Source: Epiperipatus broadwayi (taxonomy: Eukaryota; Onychophora; Udeonychophora; Euonychophora; Peripatidae). From it: DNA of 64,000 nucleotides. The notes beneath the pieces are model-generated. The model had not been told where the DNA came from. It did not search any database and saw only the letters and a list, made by a program, of their open reading frames with translations. Both the position numbers and the translations under genes were made by a program. The DNA is taken from NCBI GenBank assembly GCA_028023455.1, contig JAQFVV010006197.1:17045254-17109253 (forward strand), read 5' to 3'. Positions 1 through 12,008 of this stretch are shown piece after piece; positions within the stretch are counted from its first letter, which is position 1, and each line of letters opens with the position of its first letter.

Positions 1-805
1 TTCTTAATTGATTTTCACAATTGTTCATTTCATATAGCCATGGTAGAAGAGTCCAGGTTTATGCTTTTAATTCCCCCGATGCCTCCGTTGGAAGGTAATG
101 TTCTGGAGATGGCAATAGCTGGTTCAAGGTATCACAGTCTTTTAATTTTTTTTTTTTTTTATAGAGAGTGTGGTATGTGCGTCATACCCCATCTCTCAAA
201 CACACAATGCTGGAACTGTCCGAAAAAACTGTATTTCCCTTTTTATATTATCCACAAGGATTCAATGAACAAAACGTCACCAATCCATCACTTTCGTTAG
301 GGTCTGAGCCAAGGCTTAGTGCTTCCATTGGTCAAGCTAAAATCTCTTTCTTCTCTTATCTAACTTTTCATCTGACTTTTTAATTACACAGCTTTTAGAT
401 AATTAATAAACAATCATTTCCATTTACAGATTATAGGAATTAATTAATACTTGTTTTTATTTTAACTTACGTTATTTTTTTATTAAAATATTTTTATATT
501 TTTTCTTGTATTTTTTTATTTAAAAAAATACGTTCAAATACTTTTTTTTTTGTTTATGAAAAAAAATATTTTTAAAGTTTAGCATCTGTGCGAATATATA
601 CGTTTAACAAACATTTTAATTTTAGCGTTTAGTTTTTTACTTTTATTTGCGAACTTTTAAGTTTTTATTTTGGCGCATAGCACTGTGCCATCGATTTAGA
701 TCATCCACTAATCTGAGCTGGTGAGTTGGGTTTGAATTCAGTTTGGTTCAGCTGAGTTTGGATCCGACTTGCAGTTTAGGTAGTGGATGTTTTTTGACCG
801 GTACA
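1..805 (+). other. Window-edge segment, possible 3' end of a long LTR
   Basis: The segment ends in CCGGTACA at 798-805, followed directly by an (AT)n run. The same terminal string closes the reverse-strand LTR at 25336, which also abuts an AT run, so 805 may be the 3' end of a forward LTR whose start lies outside the window. The first 330 bases are less AT-rich than what follows and are open in more than one frame. A short GTAATG...TTTATAG intron-like interval (94-163) could be read there, but no protein family is recognisable, so I do not call a gene. Bases 420-660 are low-complexity T/A runs. Confidence 0.25.
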
Positions 806-3800
806 ATATATATATATACACACTCAGTGGACTTTATGCAGAAGTATTATCAATATATAAAATATGAAACTTTTTTAGTCTGATAGGCCATTTTTATTTT
901 AAATTTGTAATAGTTAACTGTGATTAGGATATAACAATTTTAATGTGTGTGTATATATATGTGTATATAAAATGGGTGTTACTAAGTTAATACTTTGATT
1001 ACTCTTCATGTCTGCATAAACAGCTTTCTGTTTAGATATCTGGACAAATAGGATTCCTCACCATTTAATAACACTTTAATGTTATTGTTATTATTGGTAG
1101 TAGTTGGCCATTGCAGAAGTAAATTTATTTTAGAATCTCTTTTAGATTTTTATCATAAACTTTAAGAAGCTTTAAAATTTAAAGCTGTGATATAAAATAT
1201 TGAATCTCTATTATTAATGTACATTTTTATTACAGGGAATTTTATTGACTTTATTTTGTCTGCTTTCTGAATACTTTTTTTGATAATTTTTTTCTTGAGG
1301 ATGATTCTTATTCTGCATTTAACTTTTAAAATAAGAATTTTAAAGGTATAATAACCAGTTTACAATATAATTTAATCATTAGATTATGCTTGATTTAACA
1401 TTAAAGATCAATCACTAGAAATTGTAAACTTAACTCTTGGAATTATATGAAGTATATTTTTTTAATCAAGCAAATCACTTTATTATTTAACTTACACAAT
1501 TTGTGATAAAAGAAAAGCAACCTTCTGTTGCCTTCTATAGCAAAACTTAAGTAATCAATGATTATCAAATGTCATGCACATAAATCCTAGATCAATTTCA
1601 TATTTTGTCTCTTTATAAATACTTGGGGTTCATAGCCAGAAGCAGTCATATTATTCATGCTACCTGTAACTTTATTTTATTATTCAAACTTTAAGTTTTT
1701 GAATCCAATCCACTCTAATAGTTATATAATACTGACTCTGGATCACTAACTATATAATTTAGTAACTTCTGTTTTTTTTTCTAATTATAGGCCTCTTTTC
1801 CCCTACCTATTTATATTTACTGTAAGTGGTAAAATAAAGGGCTGCTTTGTCACATATTGTGTAAGTTAAAAAGTCAAATGATCTGCCATGATAACATTCC
1901 TGGTCAGAAATTGAAAAAAAATGCCTCCAGTTAGAAAAAGGGTGAGACTGCTAAAATATATAGTTCCATGACTCAAGTTCTTATTTATATAAATGTTCAA
2001 AGAGATTAGTTTAGATTTGAAATTTTAGGATGTTTGAATTTTCAACTTTTATTTTGAATAGTAAAATGGAATTAAAGATGATTTCTAGATATATAATTGC
2101 ATTACTTCTAGCTTTAAATTCCAAGTTTATTTCTTAATTCTTAGTTGCAGATGTTTATCAAAAATTTTTATATTTAGTTATAAAAATATTGAACTATATA
2201 GTATAATTGGAACTTAAGCCAATAAACATTTAAATATATATAGAGTTTTGCCTGTTTTAATAATTGGAACTTATTAATCTTTATTTTTAAATTTGAACAT
2301 TATTTAAAAAAAAAAAAACTTTTTTGAAACAAATTCTATATAATGCCCATTTTTTTTTTTTTAAAAACTGCATCTTAAATTGTTCTGGTACAAAGGGGCT
2401 CTAAGTAAAATTGATGGTGGCAATGCTGAATTTCAAGAAACTGGCACAAAATAAGACAACTACATTATTTTTTGTGATAAAATTGATTTTATGAAGTAAA
2501 ACAAATTTTATCTACAAACCAGATAAGACATGCATAGTTGTAGGAATTGAAATATTTTGATCATTATATTTCAAATAGATATATTAAATATAGCAAAATG
2601 ATAATTAAGAAAATGATTAAAATGTAATTATTTTTATAATTCTATGTTTAGAATTATTGATTTGACTACAGCACTATTATGCTATTTGATGGTGCTTCAT
2701 CTCTGGTATTATGAAATAGATGTGGACACAACCTAGCTTACTTAGATTAATTCAAGACATTGTAGTACTGTTTTATATTGTTGTAGTGAAAATTTTTAAA
2801 TGATTTAATCAAGTTTATCCAAGATTTTTAAAGATATGTTTTCACTCATATGTGACTGCTGACTAGATTTATAAAGTGTGAATCAGAATGCTTCAGCTAT
2901 TTTTCATCTGATTTTTTCTTTCTTTTTCTGAGTGATACATAAATGGGATATTGTATTAAAAGTTAATTTGTTAAGGAAAGTTGTTTCTAGAGAGATTTTA
3001 TACATCCTAAGTAGTTCTTTCTTTTTTCAGTTACTAGCAAAAAATTCCATTTGATTATGATTTACACATGCTCTTCAGAAAGCATCTCTGACATAATGCT
3101 GTCATATATTATTAATTTTAATAAGCAAAAGATGCTAGATAATAGCAACTATTAAATCCACTTCCAGTCTTATTCTATCCATATTTGTATACTAGTTTCT
3201 GACTTTTGGTCTTTGTCGGTGAGGAACTTAAATCTGAATCTAACTAATGTAAATCTTTTTGTAGCTAATGTACCATTTATCCAGCAGCTATCTTTCATTA
3301 TCAAATTATAAGTATGAATTTCTAAAACATTTTAATGTTTGATTTTAAGTTAATTGCCTCACATATATATATATTTGACACAAAATCAGTACTACAGTTA
3401 TTATAAAACTGGGATCACAAAAAAATCAAATCTATAATAATTATACAAGCAAGTTGGCTTTGATTCAATAAGATGTTTTTGAATTTTGAAATGGTGTAAT
3501 AAAAAGATTAAAGATGAATGTTGGTTGAATGATGCTAATGAAGACCATGATCAGGGAATTAGTTTGGGAGATATGAATAGGATAGCGCTAGATGTGAATT
3601 TAATAATTGTTTTTATTTATGTCTATTGATTACTCAAAATTATAAAAGCTGGCAACACTGGAATAAAACAAAAAAGATGTTTATCTTAGATTAATAAATA
3701 AGTAATTATTTTTATTATCTATTATTACAATCGTGATTATAAATTTCAATGCTTTTATGCAGGTGATGAATTACATCATAAGATATTTTGTCTATACAGA

Positions 3801-5904
3801 ATGTTAGAAATCAAATTTTATATTCAATTGACTGACCATGATTAATTATAAATCATTTTTTAAGAATATAGAGTATAAGGACATTATAAAATCATTTAAT
3901 GAATGCCTAGGGGGGGTTTCCATTTTTAAAAATTTATTCTAAATATATATATTTTAACTTTTTTAGAATAAGTTTATATTTTAGATACAAAGGCAATAAT
4001 GAAATAATTATTTTCAGTAAAGAAATCTAAGATAGAAGTAGGCATAAAGAGAAATGTCTATATATATTCATAAGCATAAAGTAAAAAATGAAAGTAATTA
4101 TTATCATAAAACTTTTTTTTTTTTTCAATTATACTCTTTTAGATAATTATGACTTATATATTCATTCATCACCTATGCACATTGAGAATCAGTTGAGAAT
4201 ATTATTAATTTTTAATTAAATGCTTTTTAACTAATAAGCTTTTATTTAAGCAAGTGGTGATATTCTTTCAACTAATATTTTTGTTTATTTATGACAGACA
4301 TCATCTTTTGTCTATTTTCCCTTCTGTTTGATTTTCACTTGTGATGACATTGCAAATTTTATCACGTTCGTTTCTCTCTCCTTTGACTTCATTCAATATT
4401 TCATGACATTCTACTGCTTAACTCAGATCACATACCTTTCAGAATATATCATTTTTTAAAATTACCTGCATTGAATCTCTTTTCTTAATACTTATATAAT
4501 ATTTTATAAATAAAATAAATCAATTTAATAAGTCACTTTATCTGAATAACGTATTATGTAAACTCTTTCATGCTAACAAACTTTTAATGAAATATAAGAA
4601 AATATTACTTTTTATAAGAAAAATTTTAATCACATATCATTAGAAGTTATTCTCAAACAATGCCAATATATATATATATATATATATTGATACAGGCTCT
4701 TTATTATGTCTCAAATATATATATATATGTAGACAAATAGATGGCAAATAGGTGGGTTCAGCTAAAATTCTTCTTTTAAATTAATTTAGAAAATTTTGTA
4801 AAATATTTTTTATTAGACAGTATGTTATAAAAGTGTGATTGTATGTATATAAGTGCACACACACAAATTTGTAAAATATTTCTTTTATTTACTAAAGGAA
4901 TAATATTTTATAAGAAAAATGAACTTTGTAGTAAATTTTTCTTAACTTATGTATAAGATTATTTTTAATATTGTATAACAATGCATAATCTCCAAAATAT
5001 TTTAATCTGTTGTGATAAAAAATATCTAAAATTAAGCATTGTCTAGATAAGTCATGTAATCAAATTAATTAGTGTGAAATGCAAAAATTTCTTAATTAAA
5101 AACCTGGCTTATTTGAAATAGGTACAAGAATTTTTTAATCAAAAAAACCTGGCATATCTATGAATGTAAAGCTAGAAAATTCTAATGTGTGGGGGAAAAC
5201 AATCAAAGGCAAATCTTACAAAAGCTCCTCAAAATTTATTGTGTCATTAGGTTCTATTAGATTCTATTTTATTGTGTCATTAGATTCTGTTTATGCTTTT
5301 TTTCCATGCATCGATTCATACATTTGTGCTAATATTCAAGATACTCGGGATTTTTATTCTGCTATACAAACTGTACTTATTGCCAGTAATCCTTCAAAAT
5401 TAATACCTTTGCAATTAGTTTGTGGCAAGCGGTTTACAATTTTTATAAAAATAAATCTACAAATCATTCCTAATGGCATTTTCTGAAATATGAGAGGCTA
5501 GACATCTTACCAAGATGGTCTCCATTTTCTGAGCCTAACTTCATCCTTCAGAATGTCATAAATTCATAGAAAACTGACCTTCTGAAATGCCAAGCTACAT
5601 TGAAGCCTCTCCTTCTCTCAACTAACCAATGTCAAGAAACACCTACCAAAATTGACAAATTAATTATCATTCAATGAATTCTCAGAAAGCAAAGGATACA
5701 TTAATGGACTTTAATAGTAATATAAACTATTATATATTCAGTAACCCAGATGTGATTAGATTTGTTTTCATTACATATATGTGCTTTTCTACAGTAATAT
5801 TAGATTAACAATGTATTTTTTTTCATTTTATGTGTATAATATTTTATGATGTATTATTAATTTGGTTGTATTCTGATCTATCATGTCAGTCGCGGGATGC
5901 CGCT
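806..5904. other. AT-rich intergenic DNA without recognisable genes
   Basis: Long A/T runs and TA microsatellites (for example 4667-4687 and 4708-4728) dominate, and stops are dense in all frames. The only longer open frame (5160-5486, 108 residues) has no recognisable domain and a low-complexity hydrophobic composition. The 5160-5650 stretch is slightly less AT-rich than its surroundings and may be a decayed repeat. No RNA gene or clear element boundary was found. Confidence 0.6.
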
Positions 5905-6103
5905 ATTTCTAGCTTAATTTCTAGAAATATGCTGTTTTCATGGCCACACCCAAGCATTTAAGCCTTCTTTCTACAATAAATCCTAGAAAAAGGTTAACAC
6001 GGAATTAAGCCTTCTTTCTACGATAAAATCTAGAAAGAATGTTAACTAGTCTGGTGGCTAATGCTGTGGCTTTTTCCTATGCTAAAAGCATAGGAAAATG
6101 CCA
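5905..6103. repeat. Cluster of four short stem-loops
   Basis: Four compact palindromes lie in 200 bases. ATTTCTAG pairs with CTAGAAAT (5905-5912 with 5921-5928). TTCTTTCTA pairs imperfectly with TAGAAAAAG (5965-5973 with 5984-5992). TTCTTTCTA pairs perfectly with TAGAAAGAA (6012-6020 with 6031-6039). A 12-bp perfect stem, TTTTCCTATGCT with AGCATAGGAAAA, has a 3-base loop (6072-6098) and further GGC/GCC pairing outside it. The second and third hairpins sit in a partial direct repeat that starts TTAAGCCTTCTTTCTAC. The cluster lies about 460 bases before a minisatellite. Short hairpins near tandem repeats occur in some Helitron-related non-autonomous elements, but no diagnostic ends were established. 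Confidence 0.6.
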
Positions 6104-6560
6104 TAGTTGTTTGTGTTACACACTATATCGTAATTCTGTGTTGTGTATTTTATGTAACAGTATCGTAGATGGTGTGTTAAGTTAATCATGTCAAAATTAT
6201 TTAAATTTTCATTGGGATCTTTTTTTTTTTTCATATGAATTGATGTACTGTTACCTTTTAACAGTTTGATGATCACGCTTTAAGTCACGTTTTAGCAAGT
6301 AATTTTCTGAGACCAAGAATATGGCTACTTTGAACACAGAAAACTTGAAAATATGGGAATTGCCAGATACGGAAGCTGACCTGTAACATTTCTATAGCAG
6401 AAAAACATCCTGCTAAAAGAAAAGAGATGCTTGTGTGGTGAATATATGTGACTTGAGATCCATAAACGTCTGTGAACTTTCATTTGTAAGTCTCCTTCTT
6501 GCAGACGGAAATGTTCACTTCGTAAAGGGCAGCTTGTTTGAGGGATTCCAAATGGCCTTC
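6104..6560. other. Spacer between stem-loops and minisatellite
   Basis: This stretch is less AT-rich than its surroundings, mostly from 6270 onward, and has no long open frame. It may be the body of a non-autonomous element whose repeat array starts at 6561, but neither protein nor RNA family is recognisable. Confidence 0.4.
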
Positions 6561-7666
6561 GTCAAATGTAAAATAAAAGTAACTTAAATTTTTATTTAAA
6601 CATACACCCCTTCTCCCAATAATTGTTGTCAATCAAATGTAAAATAAAAGTAACATAAATTATTATTTAAACATACATAAAAACAACCCACCCCTCCTAC
6701 TAATTATTGTCAATCAAATGTAAAACAATAAAAGTAAGGTAAATTATTATTTAAACATAACTCAAATTACTATTTGAACATACACCAAAAAAGACCCTCT
6801 TGTCAATAAAAATTAAAAAGCAACTATTATTGTCCCATTGTCAAAAATATTGGTATTTTATTATTTGGGAAAAATAATTTATAAACGAAAGAAAGTAAAA
6901 TTGGTGTTGTCAATCAAATGTAAAATAAAAGTAACTTAAATTTTAATTTAAACATACACAAAAAAAGCTCTTCTCCCAATAATTGTTGTCAATCAAATGT
7001 AAAATAAAAGTAACGTAAATTATTATTTAAACATAAACAAAAACACACCTTCCACTAATTATTGTCAATCAAATGTAAACCAATAAAAGTAAAGTAAATT
7101 ATTATTTAAACATAACCCAAATTACTATTTGAATATAGATCAAAAAAGACCCTCTTGTCAATAAAATTTAAGAAACAACTATTATTGTCCCATTGTCAAA
7201 AATATTATTTGGGAAAAATAATTTATAAACGAAAGAAAGTAAAATTGGTTGTCAATCAAATGTAAAATAAAAATAACTTAAATTTTTATTTAAACATACA
7301 CAAAAAAACCCTTCTCCCAATAATTGTTGTCGGAAATCAAATGTAAAATAAAAGCACAGTAACGTAAATTATCATTTAATCATACACAAAAACACTCCTC
7401 CCACTAATTGTTGTCAATCAAAAGTAAACCAATAAAAGTAACATAAATTATTATTTAAAGATACATAAAAAAGCCCATTCTCTCTTGAATTTTTTCAATC
7501 AAATTTTAAAAAACAGTAATACTATTTAAAAAACACAAATTACTATTTGAATATACACCAAAAAAGACCCTCTTGTCAATAAAAATTAAAAAACAACTAT
7601 TATTATCCCATCGTTAAAAATATTATTTGGGAAAAATAATTTAGAAATGAAAGAAAGTAAAATTTG
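6561..7666. repeat. Minisatellite with higher-order organisation
   Basis: A unit of about 70-80 bases starting near TGTCAATCAAATGTAAA and containing ATTATTTAAACATA recurs about nine times with point changes. A second module, GGGAAAAATAATTTATAAACG followed by AAGAAAGTAAAAT, closes groups of units at about 6867, 7211 and 7629. There are therefore about three higher-order copies, spaced 344 and 418 bases apart. Units within a group differ more than equivalent units of neighbouring groups, which suggests whole groups were duplicated. Spacers are not constant and repeats are degenerate, so this is not a CRISPR array. Confidence 0.85.
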
Positions 7667-8015
7667 TAAACAAAAAAAAAGTCAATAGAGAATCGTTAGC
7701 CCGGGAACGTTATATTAATGTGTTTTTGGTTAGCATCAACACCATCAGGTGGTTGACACGATAGACCAGAACACAACCATTAATTCATTTATGAATGTTT
7801 TAGTTTTTATTTGAGTATGGATTAAATTAGTCTATTTATTACATTTTAAAAGGAACTATTGAAGAAATTCTCTTTTCTTTCTTTAAGAGTTTTGTCAGTT
7901 ATTAATGACGATCTTAATTTTAGAATAAGTTTATTATCATAGTAGAACTATCCTATTCTTTTCCACTCCCTCTCCTTACATATTAAATGTCTAAATGTTT
8001 TTCTTTTTAGCTAAT
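7667..8015. other. Short intergenic stretch
   Basis: After the minisatellite comes a brief less AT-rich patch (about 7690-7780, including GTTAGCCCGGGAACG), then ordinary AT-rich sequence. No coding sequence or RNA fold was recognised. Confidence 0.5.
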
Positions 8016-8152
8016 AAAAGTCTGAAGTTGTCAAGTGTTGCTAGCTGAGAGGTCATCGCAGCTGCCTTGCAAGCAAATAGTTGGTTGCAGACGGTTGTGG
8101 GTTCGCCTCCTGGCCGATGCTATGACATATGATAAAAAAAAAGTCTGAAGTT
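8016..8152 (+). mobile_element. tRNA-derived SINE with 14-bp target duplication
   Basis: The body (8030-8138, 109 bp) is little more than a tRNA-like head and an A-rich tail. An A-box-like TAGCTGAGAGG lies at 8042-8052 and a B-box-like GGTTCGCCTCC at 8100-8110, about the spacing of an internal RNA polymerase III promoter. The anticodon-loop region reads CTTGCAA, which would place TGC (Ala) at the anticodon. The tail ends in an A run. The direct repeat AAAAGTCTGAAGTT flanks it at 8016-8029 and 8139-8152, the mark of LINE-assisted retroposition. The anticodon stem is poorly paired and no closed acceptor stem is seen, so it is not a functional tRNA gene. Confidence 0.85.
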
Positions 8153-8906
8153 TAGAGTCAGACCTCAAAATCTTTTAAATAATGGTAAAAATTAACCTTT
8201 TTTAAAAGAATAGCATTTGAGAACTAAATAATCAGTTTATATATGAGTGTGTATGAGAGTTTAGATTTGCTAAGTTAGTTCAATGCTTAATAAAATATGC
8301 TATATTTAGAAATAAAAATATTGATCTACATGTGTGTGTGGACATAAAATAAATCCATGAAAAGACCACTGTTATTGTAGTGATTTATAAGGGTTTTCTT
8401 TTATTGCACCTGTGTTAACTAGTTGTCTAACAGGCTGATTTTATTTTATATTACCTTCTATTACCCGAGTCATCTACTTCTTGAATTGCAGTTTATTTAC
8501 TCTTGCAAGGGCTATCTTTAGAACAGCTCCCTATGCCTTGTTTTTTTTGTTATGATTATAGCTATATATTAACAAATTCTTAGTAGCCTTTGGTTTGCCA
8601 TATTTTGGGCAAGCTCATATTTTGATTTTTTTTAAATTTTAACCCGGGATTATGAATCACTTGAATAGCCAACTTTGTTATTTATGCAAGGCAAGATCAG
8701 AAATAGTTTCTCTTGCCTCTTTCACATTCAATGATTCTTATTATTTTCTATCTAATTATCCAGTGGTATAGATCTTGTCATACACTCATATATATAAACA
8801 TACAGTTAGATAAATGAATGTCTGGTCATTCCAAATAAATTTTCTAGGCTCATAAGTAGCCTGATAGCACTCTTAAGTGACCAATATTCTAAGGGATGGA
8901 GTGTGG
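8153..8906. other. Intergenic stretch
   Basis: AT-rich sequence with no supported gene. The reverse open frame at 8806-9009 is low-complexity and crosses the proposed LTR start, so it is not called. Confidence 0.5.
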
Positions 8907-11039
8907 TGTCCGGTATAATATATTGAACCTGATTGAAATCCGGTTCAATGGTGTTGTTATTAAACAAAAAAAAAAGAAAAAAGAAATTTATTAAGCTTTT
9001 AATTTTCATTAAACGTAAAGGTTTAAATTTTCGTTTTTATTTAAAAAGAATGCGTATATCAAAATACACACGCATTTATATGTAAAACGGATTTGTTTTT
9101 AAATATTTATTGATTTATTTTAGAATAATTCTTATACCGCCTGTTTTTAAATTTATTTGATTTAAAAACAAGCTGGCTAGCTAATTGCATTCCTGTTGCT
9201 TTTATTTTAATTATTGTAAACAATTTTAATAGCGGAGATTTGATTTTTATGTTGTTGTTTTCATTTCCATAAACCCTGGGTAGAATTCCTAGATAGATTG
9301 AGCGGGAGATTAATATTTGCCCTGCCTAAGGCGAAGAAATTGAACAACAAGGAAAGTGTTTCGCGGGAAATGGAGCAACGTATAAATAACCCCGGAAATT
9401 TGGAGGGTCAGTTAATCCATTTTTGAGAGATAGACAAGTGGTTTTCTCACGTGAAAGTTATAGCAGCGCGGACCTTTAAATTTCTTAATTAAAGGACATC
9501 AGCTGTTATTAGAGACTTTCGCTGGCAAAAATGACAAATTCTATACTTGTTATCACCACCCGAATGGCTTGCTAACTCCACAAAAGACGGATCCCTGACT
9601 TCCTAGTTTGCTCCAGTAATGCTTTGAACACCTAAAAGAAGCCGGAACCTCTCTACATCTACTTTGCTGCCTAAAGAACCTGAAAATGAACTTAATTAAA
9701 AGTGCGCACTCTCCGTGAACATTGCTTTTATTGAAAGGTAATTATTTTCGTTTTTATTCTTCCCAGGGTAAATTAGTTCTCATTAAATCTCTGCTCAATC
9801 TAACCACAAATATGTATTCTTAAATCAATAGAGCCTCATATTTAATATTTGCTGTGTTTTTCAATATTTTATAGTGTGTCTTAGAAACTTAGTTTTAAGA
9901 TTCTAATTTGCTTTCCGTTTTGTTTATTAGAGAGTGACAAGTGAGTATTCTATTTTATGTAAGATTTTTATAAATGCTTTGGCAGTCGTGCTTTTAAAAT
10001 GCTTACCTGTAATTATTTAGTATTTAATAATTAATTAATTTTATACTCTATGTTTGCCCTCTTGCTAAACCTCCAAAAATCTTTTGGCTGACAACTTTAT
10101 TGTCTGATTTTCGCAGGTGGAGATTTCGTTTCTAAGATCTCTAAAAGCAGAAATTAGAATTGTGTTTTTCTTTGTAATTTTATAAGTCGTCAGCAGGAAG
10201 ATAAAATTTGTCCTTTCTTAAATTACAGGTGAGCGATACTATCGTTCTGCTAGAGTATTTAAACTTTTGATATTTCGTACTCATGTGCACTCTCCGATAG
10301 ATTTCTTTTTGTAGTTATTACGTATGCTTTAGATTTATCAGAGCGTGTACTCAGAATTTGTTTGTAATTCATTTTCTTTTTTTTAATTGCTGGGGCAGAC
10401 CAACTGTTTTCTAATCATTTACTTGTCTCTTATTGAGACCATTAATTATTAATTTTAAAGTAATTTTCGCCAATCGTTTGGCTGGGATTCACCAGTTTAA
10501 TTGTTTCTTCATTTCAATGATATTTTTCGATTGTTCTTGGGGTGGATCAATCACCGTTATTTTAAACGTAGTAATTGGTGCAGTTCATACCGATATAAGG
10601 ACATCCGAGATCTGACCATGCTTAGATCTCGGAAAGCTCATCGGCACTGGGTTCTTTGATCTATTTCAGGGGCATATGGTTTAAATATCTGAAGGTGAAA
10701 ACCAATGTTTAGGTGAATCCTCTGCTGAATGAAATTTGCTTCTTCCCTTTTAAATTTGTTTATTAGAAGATCAGTCAGTCTGTCATAGCTTTGCCTTTAG
10801 TATGTCTGGTACATGCCTGAGTTAACCCCCATCTCTTGTGTCATAAACTTATATTTAATAATTTATTTTCTCATAATAAAATTTATGAAATATGTTTAAA
10901 CTTAATTTGGCTGACGTTTGTCTTTGTGCTTTTGTCTCAATTGTCTAAACAATTTAAGATCTCTTGTTTCTCCCTGGGTCTAGTCGGCGCAAACCATCAT
11001 CATCATCTATTCTGATCACAGTAAACAAATTTTCCAGAC
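8907..11039 (+). mobile_element. Probable long LTR (about 2.1 kb)
   Basis: The segment starts TGTCCGG and ends CCAGACA, giving a short terminal inverted repeat (TGTCCGG/TGTCTGG) of the TG...CA type. It carries a TATA-like box at 9381-9388, about 470 bases from the start. Downstream of the proposed end, TGGTGGCGCCCTC at 11051-11063 could be a primer-binding site, and purine-rich AGAATAGATTGAG at 11074-11086 could be a polypurine tract. It is followed at 11088 by a second copy of the LTR start. That arrangement would be LTR, nearly deleted interior, LTR fragment. No target duplication could be shown. The open frame 10433-10615 has no recognisable domain. Alternative: an unrelated repeat that shares only the CCGGTATAATATAT segment. 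Confidence 0.45.
9381..9388 (+). promoter_or_regulatory. TATA-like box in the 8.9-11.0 kb LTR
   Basis: TATAAATA is followed by a relatively GC-rich stretch (ACCCCGGAAATTTGG), as in core promoters of LTRs. Its position inside the proposed LTR supports a U3/R boundary shortly downstream. Initiation is not shown. Confidence 0.4.
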
Positions 11040-11087
11040 ACGTAGTGGTTTGGTGGCGCCCTCTGTTTCAGAATAGATTGAGTATCC

Positions 11088-11106
11088 GGTATAATATATA
11101 TGAACT
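11088..11106 (+). mobile_element. Truncated second copy of the preceding LTR start
   Basis: TATCCGGTATAATATATAT here matches the sequence at 8907 with a few changes, and the similarity begins a few bases further upstream. It is cut off at 11107 by Gypsy-1. The LTR sequence does not resume after Gypsy-1, so its remainder is deleted or was never present. Confidence 0.4.
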
Positions 11107-11912
11107 TGTTATATGAAGTAAATAGAAAAAAGTATTTCAGAAGTAAATAATGTAAAATAGGAAAAGCAGCATTTAAATCTGAAAGAAGAAAAAGTCAGAA
11201 ATGAAGCATGTAAAGAATTTTTAGTAAATGGCAATAATAACTATATTGTAATGTAGAAGTAAAAACTTTATGAAATGTTATATTTAAAACTTTGGATTAA
11301 GTAAATGATAAGAAAAGAATTACAGATAAACGTCGACAACTGATCAAAGAAATAGATATGGAAACGATAATAGAATATCCATTGAATGCACTAAGTAATT
11401 CGAAAAGAAAGAATTAAATTAATAAATATAGCCAAAGGAAAACATGTGAGGATTATATAAACTGCATTTTGAAGATTTTGTTGCTGGGCATGTCACCAAT
11501 AGAATGAACTCGTAATGTTCAGCATGTTGGAGTTCAACAGTTTTGTATCAGCGAGGGAGAACTCGGATCTGAAAGTACCGAAAGCTGATTAGGGTTTTAC
11601 AGATCATACCCATCTTATTTTATTTTATGTAAGACTCAAGGGCTCCTGAGGGCATAATATTGTGGAGAACGGTTAAGAATAGCAAATTTTATAGAATCTA
11701 TTGAAAGACTAATTTACAGGAACTCAATAAAATTGAGAAATTTAGCCATTGCAGTAAATGCTGAAACCATTTATAGCTAATTACATAGATAACAAATTTG
11801 TTATAGATCGGCATTTCTCTTTATATGTCATTATTGTAAATAAATCTTGTTTAAACATTATTATATATATTTGATGGTATGTTGTTTTTTCTTTCCTTTT
11901 CCAATTGTGCGG
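11107..11912 (+). repeat. Gypsy-1 5' LTR
   Basis: It begins TGTTATATGAAG and matches the 3' LTR along its length, including the shared string TTAAATCTGAAAGAAGAAAAA. Compared with the 3' LTR it lacks 21 bases after TGTTATAT. Similarity to the 3' LTR stops after AATTGTGCGG near 11912. No convincing TGG-type primer site follows, so the exact end is uncertain by several bases. Confidence 0.8.
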
Positions 11913-12008
11913 TCTAGAAATTCAAACCTATAATAGGGAAATTAATATTAAAGAGAAACCTAGAATTAGTACAGTCTATAATAAATATTGATCTGAGAAT
12001 AAGGTAAA

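Noticed and set aside
5160-5486. 108-residue forward open frame
   Set aside because: No recognisable motif, mixed hydrophobic low-complexity sequence, no promoter or splice context. Kept only as a note in the intergenic entry.
6561-7666. CRISPR array
   Set aside because: Repeats are degenerate, of unequal spacing and continuous with their spacers, in a eukaryotic context. It is a minisatellite.
8030-8138. Functional tRNA gene
   Set aside because: Box A and B motifs are present, but the anticodon stem is poorly paired and no acceptor stem closes. The A tail and target duplication show a retroposed SINE.
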